Shown piece by piece: positions 8,289 to 13,654 of a stretch of DNA of 19,510 nucleotides. The notes under the pieces were generated by a model. That model worked only from the letters and a program-made list of their open reading frames with translations, was not told the origin of the DNA and made no database searches. The stretch is from Deltaproteobacteria bacterium (lineage in GTDB: Bacteria > Desulfobacterota > Desulfobacteria > Desulfobacterales > SURF-15): assembly GCA_024644775.1 (NCBI GenBank), contig JAHEHB010000044.1, positions 1 to 19,510 on the forward strand, written 5' to 3'. Position 1 is the first letter of the stretch; every line of letters begins with the position of its first letter. Both the position numbers and the translations under genes were made by a program.

Positions 8289-8750
8289 TTATGGTTCTTC
8301 GTTCTTCAGCATTCCCAACAGACTGCGAACAGTTATCAGAAAGCCACTTGGCTGCTGAACAATGATATCAGGGGTGGCCGGAGTAAAATGGCGGACATTA
8401 AAAGTCAGCAGATAAGAACATCCCTCCTTCAGGGCGGCAACAAGAATCGGCAAGTCTTTGGGATCCGCTTGTCCCCCGTAGGCAATAAGCTCACCCGGCT
8501 GCGGATCACCAATAATTCGTAGCGAACGACTCACCAACAGATGAAAATCGGGCGATTTTTCAGGAATCTTTTCGGCAAGATTTCGTTCAACCTCTTTCAC
8601 TGCCTGCTCTGAACTGATACAGTCTATCAGAGTGATTTCTCCCATCCGCAACACCACATGACTGGCCCCATGCTCAGTCGGGGCAGCCGCCCCGGCAAAA
8701 ATCACATCGGCGTCCACGAAGACCTTAGGCTTATTCCTCGATTTGACCAT
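8289..8750 (-). CDS. PIN-domain toxin-like ribonuclease (VapC-type)
   Basis: 153 residues with a PIN fold pattern: VFVDADVIFAG (10-20) with D13 as first acidic ligand, a conserved Glu in VKEVERN (E53), then ADPKDLPILVAALKEG (95-110) with D96/D99, and LLTFNVRHF (114-122). The fourth catalytic position, often Asp (TFD or TGD), is Asn118 here. PIN toxins are Mg2+-dependent endoribonucleases acting on tRNA, rRNA or mRNA. The start codon lies inside the end of the antitoxin gene (20-bp overlap), which points to translational coupling. No independent ribosome site is visible. The specific RNA target is unknown. Confidence 0.82.
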   Translation of the reverse strand: MVKSRNKPKVFVDADVIFAGAAAPTEHGASHVVLRMGEITLIDCISSEQAVKEVERNLAEKIPEKSPDFHLLVSRSLRIIGDPQPGELIAYGGQADPKDLPILVAALKEGCSYLLTFNVRHFTPATPDIIVQQPSGFLITVRSLLGMLKNEEP

Positions 8751-9006
8751 ATTTCTCAGCCACGTACCGTTTACGCTGATTACGGAGAGTCTTGAGCATC
8801 TCTTCGACGCTTAATCCGGCCTCTAAGCGGGCACGCTCGATTTCTCGTGCCAGCTCAGGAACCATCGGAACCATAGGTGTCAAAACGAAGATTCCGTCCA
8901 GGTCTATCAATCTGAAGGTATCCCCCGACTTGATTTTGTATCGCTCCCGCAATTCAGCAGGCAAAGTAAGCGTACCACGCTTGCGTACTTGTATGGTTGC
9001 GTCCAT
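8731..9006 (-). CDS. AbrB/MazE/SpoVT-type antitoxin of the PIN pair
   Basis: 91 residues. The swapped-hairpin AbrB DNA-binding domain is at residues 4-47: IQVRKRGTLTLPAELRERY, then IKSGDTFRLIDLDGIFVLTP. The C-terminal half is a charged helix (LAREIERARLEAGLSVEEM) of the kind that wraps the toxin, ending in KYGQIEE. AAGGAG lies 7 bp before the ATG. It overlaps the toxin start and is upstream in the same operon, the standard antitoxin-first order. It probably represses its own promoter at 9050-9076. Confidence 0.85.
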   Translation of the reverse strand: MDATIQVRKRGTLTLPAELRERYKIKSGDTFRLIDLDGIFVLTPMVPMVPELAREIERARLEAGLSVEEMLKTLRNQRKRYVAEKYGQIEE

Positions 9007-9049
9007 TATGAAACTCCTTCTGAAGATCTGATAGTACTGATTTTCTGAA

Positions 9050-9076
9050 TTTATAGGATTAGGCCTTATCTGTCAA
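9050..9076 (-). promoter_or_regulatory. Candidate promoter of the AbrB/PIN operon
   Basis: On the minus strand TTGACA (9076-9071) and TATAAA (9055-9050) are separated by 15 bp; a TAAATT two bases further gives a 17-bp spacing. It ends 44 bp before the antitoxin ATG. The -35 is perfect, the spacing is short. Confidence 0.5.
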
Positions 9077-9113
9077 GGCAGTTGGTCCAAAGTCATCGGA
9101 AGGGGGTCGACAG

Positions 9114-9142
9114 CGGCGTTCGCTGAACCACCCGTAACGCCG
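9114..9142. other. Short hairpin in the spacer between divergent antitoxin genes
   Basis: CGGCGTT (9114-9120) and AACGCCG (9136-9142) are exact reverse complements with a 15-nt loop. It is GC-rich relative to its AT-rich surroundings. It sits in the 275-bp gene-free spacer 9007-9281, which also holds two divergent promoters. Function unknown; the segment 9100-9190 could be a remnant of an older gene, but I recognise no protein in it. Confidence 0.4.
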
Positions 9143-9223
9143 ACCTGTTGGATGCAGGTATAGATGTCGTTGTCGAATTAATAATGATATCAATCACACA
9201 TACTACGATTGCCCTGAAATACA

Positions 9224-9251
9224 TTGACAAATAGTTTAAATAGTATATATT
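9224..9251 (+). promoter_or_regulatory. Strong candidate sigma70-type promoter for the vapB-like gene
   Basis: TTGACA (9224-9229), 16-bp spacer, TATATT (9246-9251), ending 30 bp before the ATG at 9282. This is the best consensus promoter in the window. Confidence 0.6.
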
Positions 9252-9281
9252 TTTTTAAAGCTTCAATACAAAGAGATTGGT

Positions 9282-9521
9282 ATGGCACTGAGCATTCGAA
9301 ATTCTAAAGCAGAAAAGCTGGCCCGGGAAGTCGCTGCCGAAAGTGGTGAAAACCTAACCCAGGCAATCATCCATGCACTGGAAGAACGCTTGGAGCGACT
9401 CCGAGGTCGAAGGACGACAACAGATTTGCCCGACGAAATCATGAGGATCGCCCATCGCTGCAATGCCCTTCCTAATTTGGATCCACGAACACCCGAAGAG
9501 ATCTTAGGGTACAATAACTAA
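9282..9521 (+). CDS. Stand-alone VapB-type antitoxin (PSK/Rv0623-like family)
   Basis: 79 residues. The N-terminus MALSIRNSKAEKLAREVAAESGENLTQAI is typical of this family of small DNA-binding antitoxins, as is the C-terminal LPNLDPRTPEEILGYNN. AAAGAGAT precedes the ATG. In related operons a VapC PIN toxin gene overlaps or follows the end of this gene. Here the 237 bp after the stop (9522-9758) contain no PIN start motif in any frame that I can see, only a 16-codon frame at 9524. The antitoxin is full length for its family, so the toxin seems lost rather than the gene truncated. It might neutralise a toxin elsewhere or act as a plain regulator. Confidence 0.8.
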   Translation: MALSIRNSKAEKLAREVAAESGENLTQAIIHALEERLERLRGRRTTTDLPDEIMRIAHRCNALPNLDPRTPEEILGYNN

Positions 9522-9615
9522 CGATGAGGCTTTATATTCGCAATCCCTCATCAACCCCAACCCACCATTCATAATATGTTGAGCACACCCCAGATCGATA
9601 ATTTTTTATAAGATT

Positions 9616-9647
9616 CGAAATACTTGACAAAGTATATTCGATATAAT
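9616..9647 (+). promoter_or_regulatory. Dyad with promoter-like hexamers upstream of the solute-binding protein
   Basis: ATACTT (9620-9625) and AAGTAT (9630-9635) form a perfect dyad with a 4-nt centre, extended imperfectly to CGAA...TTCG at 9616-9640. TTGACA (9624-9629) lies in the dyad and TATAAT is at 9642-9647. Their 12-bp spacing is too short for a normal sigma70 promoter, so the true -35/-10 pairing is unclear. A regulator-bound promoter of the transport locus is likely but unproven. Confidence 0.4.
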
Positions 9648-9676
9648 ACCCGAATTTAATATAAAAATAATAACTG

Positions 9677-9685
9677 GGAGGTGAT
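9677..9685 (+). promoter_or_regulatory. Extended Shine-Dalgarno-like sequence without a well-placed start codon
   Basis: GGAGGTGAT matches the 16S anti-Shine-Dalgarno over nine bases. The nearest downstream ATG (9698) is 16 nt from the GGAGG core and opens only a 28-codon frame that overlaps the real gene start. The actual start at 9759 has its own GGAGGGAG at 9749-9754 and nearby. It may be a ribosome standby site or leader-peptide signal. Confidence 0.4.
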
Positions 9686-9758
9686 AACCGGCATAAAATG
9701 CAAACAAACTGCAGGCCTCATCAAAACTATTTTAACAATAATCAAAGGAGGGAGTCCC

Positions 9759-11282
9759 ATGAAAAAAGTCATTTTTGGAATTAGCTTGGCTTTATTGGTT
9801 GCGTTTTTTACAGGCGCGTTGGCTGTAGGCGCTGAAGAGGAAATCGTCGTATTTGCCCGTCCGGAGGGATTTGTCTCCCTTGATCCCCAAAACAACCATC
9901 ATCTTTCAAATATGATCGTCGACAAGCTGATTTATGATCGACTCGTTGAAATAACGCCCAAGGCGGAAATCGTACCCGGTCTGGCCGAGCGGTGGAAAGT
10001 CTCCGACGATGGGACTTCTGTAACCTTTTATCTGCGAAAGGGGATCAAATTTCACAATGGCGAACCTTTCAATTCAGAGTCTGTAAAATTTACCCTTGAA
10101 CGGTTGAGGGATAATCCGGAATTGCTCCGATCTCGAACCCTGGGTCCGGATCAGATAGAGAAAATAGAAATAATAGATGACAATACCTGTGTACTGCATC
10201 TGAAACAACCGTATGGTCCCTTATTCATGTGCTTAGCTCAGTATTTTTCGATGCTCCCGCCAAAGGCTTATGCCGAGCAGAAAGATGAACTCTGGAAAAA
10301 TCCCATTGGTACCGGACCGTTTAAGTTCGTCGAGTATGTAAGGGATGTGAGATACGTCGTAGAGGCAAATCGGAGCTATTGGCAAAAAGACATACCAAAA
10401 GTAGACAAGATCGTATACAAACCGATAAAAGAGCCTTCCACCTTGATCGCTTCGATTTTAACCGGGGATGTCGACATCGTAGATATGGTCCATCCAGACC
10501 AGGCGCCCGCATTAAAGCTGGACAAACATATTAAAGTTCTTCGGGATACAGCATGGGACGGCTGGTTCTACCAGTTTAACGTGAAACATCCAATATTAAA
10601 GGATGTCCGGGTTAGAGCGGCTATAGATTACGCTACCGACCGGGAGGGTCTAATCGAGGTTATGGGTGGCGGAGGTCCCCGTTGGATATGGTCATTGCCG
10701 GGTATGGTCGGATATGCGGATGATATCAAATGCGAATACGACCCCAAGCGAGCTCGTGAGCTACTGAAAGAGACCGGGTACAGTAAAAAAGATCTCACCT
10801 TCAGCTACAAGGTACCCGAAGGTTGGTATCCAAAGATGGATGAGGTTGCGGTAACCATACAGCACATGATGTCCGAAGTCGGAATCACGTTTGAAGTACG
10901 GGTTATGGAAGGTGCCTCTTTTATGGATGCAAGACACAGCGCGGACTATGATATATTCACTACCGGTGCAGCCTTCATCGATCCGGCAACTGTTACACTC
11001 CCCCGAATCGTGCATGACCAGGATCACAGCGGTTACAAAAATGAAAAGCTAAATCAGCTCGTTATCGATGCTTCAAATACGTTGGACCAAGCAAAACGCC
11101 AGCGTTTATATCAAGAAGTATACAAGATTATGTTTGAAGAAAAAGCACCCCAGCTACCCTTTTTCCAAATGGAAACCATTTATGCGCACCGGGACAACAT
11201 CACCGGTTTTCCGTTCTCACCATTTAAGGTAGCGGATATGCGTGAAGTGGATACGACAGGCAACCCAGGGCCGATAAAATAA
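9759..11282 (+). CDS. Periplasmic solute-binding protein, family 5 (DppA/OppA-type)
   Basis: Binding component of a peptide/opine/nickel-class ABC importer; 507 residues, usual for the family. A Sec signal peptide is clear: MKK, a hydrophobic core to about residue 23, cleavage likely after A25 (AVGA|EEE). There is no lipobox Cys, so it is soluble in the periplasm, as in Gram-negative bacteria. The family block LAERWKVSDDGTSVTFYLRK followed by GIKFHNGEPFNSESVKFTLERL lies around residues 70-115. The ATG at 9759 is supported by GGAGGGAG just upstream and by the signal peptide; the frame is open further 5' to 9681 but that extension makes no sense as protein. It is separated from the permease genes by a strong hairpin terminator, which would keep this subunit in excess. 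Ligand unknown. Confidence 0.92.
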   Translation: MKKVIFGISLALLVAFFTGALAVGAEEEIVVFARPEGFVSLDPQNNHHLSNMIVDKLIYDRLVEITPKAEIVPGLAERWKVSDDGTSVTFYLRKGIKFHNGEPFNSESVKFTLERLRDNPELLRSRTLGPDQIEKIEIIDDNTCVLHLKQPYGPLFMCLAQYFSMLPPKAYAEQKDELWKNPIGTGPFKFVEYVRDVRYVVEANRSYWQKDIPKVDKIVYKPIKEPSTLIASILTGDVDIVDMVHPDQAPALKLDKHIKVLRDTAWDGWFYQFNVKHPILKDVRVRAAIDYATDREGLIEVMGGGGPRWIWSLPGMVGYADDIKCEYDPKRARELLKETGYSKKDLTFSYKVPEGWYPKMDEVAVTIQHMMSEVGITFEVRVMEGASFMDARHSADYDIFTTGAAFIDPATVTLPRIVHDQDHSGYKNEKLNQLVIDASNTLDQAKRQRLYQEVYKIMFEEKAPQLPFFQMETIYAHRDNITGFPFSPFKVADMREVDTTGNPGPIK

Positions 11283-11356
11283 AAGAGTGATCGGAAAATG
11301 GAAGACAGATAACAAGGGATCGGCAGCGTAAAACTGTGAAAAGCTCATCTATACAT

Positions 11357-11392
11357 AACCGTTAAGCCGATTTGCCGTTCGGCTTAACGGTT
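11357..11392 (+). terminator. Hairpin terminator/attenuator after the solute-binding protein gene
   Basis: AACCGTTAAGCCGA (11357-11370) and TCGGCTTAACGGTT (11379-11392) are perfect 14-bp arms around an 8-nt loop. The following ACTCGTTTTCTC is only moderately T-rich, so termination is probably partial. It lies 75 bp after the stop codon in the 289-bp spacer 11283-11571. A hairpin here typically also protects the 3' end of SBP mRNA. Confidence 0.75.
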
Positions 11393-11487
11393 ACTCGTTT
11401 TCTCAAAGCATTTTACGATATCACGACTTTTGTATTTCATATTTATTCGTTCGTTAAAATATAAATGATAAAAATACCGGTAAACCA

Positions 11488-11508
11488 CTACGCGATACGC
11501 AATACCAA
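11488..11508. repeat. Three degenerate 7-bp tandem units before the permease gene
   Basis: CTACGCG, ATACGCA and ATACCAA run in tandem in the spacer upstream of the first permease gene. Weak repeat, included because similar short tandem triplets occur in other spacers of the window. Confidence 0.4.
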
Positions 11509-11518
11509 ATAGCAGATG

Positions 11519-11548
11519 CCCCCTCAATTCAGCTTCGCTCGATTGGGG
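11519..11548 (+). promoter_or_regulatory. Imperfect hairpin just upstream of the permease ribosome-binding site
   Basis: CCC(ct)CAAT at 11520-11528 pairs with ATTGGGG at 11542-11548, and AGC/GCT (11531-11533/11537-11539) closes a TTC loop. It ends 10 nt before the GGGAG at 11559-11563, so it could influence translation of the first permease or be a degenerate palindromic repeat. Confidence 0.35.
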
Positions 11549-11571
11549 TGATGTTACAGGGAGATGTTAAA

Positions 11572-12492
11572 ATGGGTGTTTATGTCATTCACCGTTTAAT
11601 GCATGCTGTTTTTGTTATCTTGGGGGTTAGTATCATTATTTTTCTATTATTGCATCTGGCTCCGGGTGATCCCGCGAGAATGATAGCCGGTGAATATGCA
11701 ACGGAAAAACAAGTAGAAGCCATAAGAGAAAAACTCGGCCTTAACAAACCATTAATGACCCAGTACTGGATCTTTATTAAAAACGCTGCTCATGGTGATT
11801 TAGGCACTTCACTACACTTTAAAGAGGATAATCTATCGTTTATTTTGCAGTACCTACCGAATACCATAAAATTAACGCTATCGGCATTTTTAGTAGCAAT
11901 TATCGGTGGGACGGTACTCGGTATAATCGCCGGAACCCATAAGGATAGTTTTTTGGATTTAGGGGGTATGGGGATAGCCGTTTTAGGGCAGTCAACCTCT
12001 CCGGTGTGGATCGGCATTGTTATCTTATATATATTTGCCGTAAAGCTCAAATTATTACCCCCATTCGGCATGGAGAACTGGAAAAACTATGTACTACCGA
12101 GCATAAGCCTCGGATTTCCTCAAATGGCCATGATCGCTCGATTATTCCGGGGTGAACTCGTCGAGATTCTACAGACGGATTACATTCGAACCGCCCGAGC
12201 CAAAGGCTTACGTGAAAGGGTTGTCATTTTCAAACATGCCATGAAAAATGGGATTCTTTCAATCATCACAGTTGTTGGAATGCGGATAGGGGTATTTATG
12301 GGGGGAGCAGTCGTAACCGAGACCATATTTAACTGGCCGGGAATGGGCCGCATGCTGGTACGAGCTGTCATGGGTAGAGACTATCCCCTGGTTCTGGCGA
12401 CAATGGTCGTCTTTTCTACATTGCTTGTCTTGATCAATCTTCTTGTCGACCTGTCATATGTGTATATCAACCCGCGTATAACCTACGATTAG
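11572..12492 (+). CDS. Dpp/Opp-type ABC transporter permease, first subunit (DppB-like)
   Basis: An inner-membrane channel subunit of 306 residues with six hydrophobic spans. N-terminal block IHRLMHAVFVILGVSIIIFLLLHLAPGDPARM is characteristic of DppB/OppB. The cytoplasmic EAA-type loop that docks the ATPase is at about 203-226 (DYIRTARAKGLRERVVIFKHAMKN). The C-terminal ETIFNWPGMGRMLVRAVMGRDYPLVLATM motif is also standard. I chose the ATG at 11572 because GGGAG lies 8 bp upstream and this gives the canonical N-terminus; a GTG at 11548 and ATG at 11551 are in frame but lack a site. It pairs with the second permease 130 bp downstream. It needs ATP-binding subunits that are not in this window. 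Confidence 0.93.
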   Translation: MGVYVIHRLMHAVFVILGVSIIIFLLLHLAPGDPARMIAGEYATEKQVEAIREKLGLNKPLMTQYWIFIKNAAHGDLGTSLHFKEDNLSFILQYLPNTIKLTLSAFLVAIIGGTVLGIIAGTHKDSFLDLGGMGIAVLGQSTSPVWIGIVILYIFAVKLKLLPPFGMENWKNYVLPSISLGFPQMAMIARLFRGELVEILQTDYIRTARAKGLRERVVIFKHAMKNGILSIITVVGMRIGVFMGGAVVTETIFNWPGMGRMLVRAVMGRDYPLVLATMVVFSTLLVLINLLVDLSYVYINPRITYD

Positions 12493-12512
12493 ACTTTTTG
12501 AGGTCGTCGTAT

Positions 12513-12551
12513 GAAGTAGGGGTAGGAAGTAGGGTTATGAAATAGGATTAT
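12513..12551. repeat. Three tandem 13-bp repeats between the two permease genes
   Basis: Units GAAGTAGGGGTAG (12513-12525), GAAGTAGGGTTAT (12526-12538) and GAAATAGGATTAT (12539-12551). The preceding 13 bases (12500-12512, GAGGTCGTCGTAT) agree with the second unit at 8 of 13 positions and may be a decayed fourth copy. Confidence 0.75.
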
Positions 12552-12622
12552 TTGTGAGGTAATATCTGATGAAAAATACATTCATAAGGTGTATGTCTAC
12601 TAATTATCAGTAACGGAAAGAT

Positions 12623-13471
12623 ATGTTTAAAAAAAAAGTTTTAAGGAGCAAGAACCTGCTTGCAGGTATCATACTGTTTGGCTTTGTGTTAATAGTGATC
12701 CTGGTTGGGCCGATTATCCATAATGTAAATCCCGCTAAGCAATTTAAAGGTCAACGTGCCGTCCCGCCCACATGGCTTACGCCTGAAAAAGAAAGTCATA
12801 ATTTTATTTTAGGTACCGATTCTTTAGGGCGAGACATTGCCATCAGATTGATGTACGGCGGACGGCTTTCCCTGTATATCAGTATTATCAGTGTATGTAT
12901 TTCGCTTGTAATCGGACTCACAATAGGACTGCTTGCCGGCTATTTTGGAGGGTGGATCGAGATCATACTAATGAGGGTTACAGATGTTCAGTTAGCAATT
13001 CCCACTTTACTGTTGGCCATAACGGTTGTTGCTGCGTTAGGCCCCAGTATAACAAATTTGATTTTGGTATTGGCCATAACGCGTTGGGTTGAATGGGCCC
13101 GGGTGATACGGGCCGCGGTATTAAGCATTAAGGAGAACGAATATGTTGAAGCCGCACGTTCCGTTGGCGTTCCACAATATTTAATTATTTTTCGGCATAT
13201 TCTCCCCAATACGCTTACACCGGTAATCATTATAACCTCACAGATGATTGGTTTTTTTATACTCATGGAGGCTGCGTTGAGTTTTCTGGGGCTCGGTGTT
13301 CAACCCCCCACGCCCAGCTGGGGCGCTATGATTGCTAATGGTCGAAACTATATTTTTGTGGCGCCATGGATCGCGATTATCCCCGGAATAGCGCTGATGA
13401 TCACCGTACTGGCGGTAAATATCATGGGTGACGGTTTGCGCGATGTTCTGGACCCGCGGTTGAAATTATAA
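12623..13471 (+). CDS. Dpp/Opp-type ABC transporter permease, second subunit (DppC-like)
   Basis: 282 residues with an N-terminal anchor (about 12-33), a short periplasmic stretch containing the OppC-type LGTDSLGRDIAIRLMYGGRLSL (63-84), then five membrane spans. The EAA loop is at 174-197 (EYVEAARSVGVPQYLIIFRHILPN), followed by EAALSFLGLGVQPPTPSWGAMI and the C-terminal NIMGDGLRDVLDPRLKL. GGAAAG precedes the ATG at short spacing. The reading of the operon is SBP - permease - permease, with the usual ATPase genes replaced downstream by catabolic genes. It probably forms a heterodimeric channel with the preceding permease. Confidence 0.93.
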   Translation: MFKKKVLRSKNLLAGIILFGFVLIVILVGPIIHNVNPAKQFKGQRAVPPTWLTPEKESHNFILGTDSLGRDIAIRLMYGGRLSLYISIISVCISLVIGLTIGLLAGYFGGWIEIILMRVTDVQLAIPTLLLAITVVAALGPSITNLILVLAITRWVEWARVIRAAVLSIKENEYVEAARSVGVPQYLIIFRHILPNTLTPVIIITSQMIGFFILMEAALSFLGLGVQPPTPSWGAMIANGRNYIFVAPWIAIIPGIALMITVLAVNIMGDGLRDVLDPRLKL

Positions 13472-13510
13472 ATCCTAACCCGGAGAAACCGGAAAGAATA
13501 GCCACAAAGG

Positions 13511-13563
13511 CACCAAGACACAAACAATAACTGTTTATTATAATTTAACTTTGTGTCTTGGTG
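13511..13563. repeat. Palindromic repeat element between permease and peptidase genes
   Basis: CACCAAGACACAAA (13511-13524) and TTTGTGTCTTGGTG (13550-13563) are perfect 14-bp reverse complements with a 25-nt AT-rich loop. The left arm is preceded by the related CACAAAG (13503-13509). It lies in the 183-bp spacer 13472-13654. It has no T-run, so it is less a terminator than a dispersed palindrome, from general familiarity with such intergenic elements in environmental bacteria. It could still moderate read-through into the peptidase gene. Confidence 0.75.
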
Positions 13564-13654
13564 GCGAAAATATTTTGTCAGATAAATCATGCGCAAATAT
13601 GATGCAATTTTGATAGATTGGTACTAAAAAGCTGTTTCAATACGGAGGCTAGAT

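Noticed and set aside
9081..9154. Possible integron attC site around the hairpin at 9114-9142 (ATCCAAC on the minus strand and a distant TTTGGAC)
   Set aside because: The outer boxes pair at only 5 of 7 bases, the hairpin is not centred between them, and no integrase or cassette array is present.
9100..9220. Decayed VapC or other gene remnant in the antitoxin spacer
   Set aside because: A frame reading NADLLDAGIDVVVEL is present, but it matches no PIN motif and is too short to assign.
12569..12613. 14-codon leader-like frame with GAGG upstream, between the permease genes
   Set aside because: Too short to support. It has no codon bias towards one amino acid and no attenuator hairpin after it.
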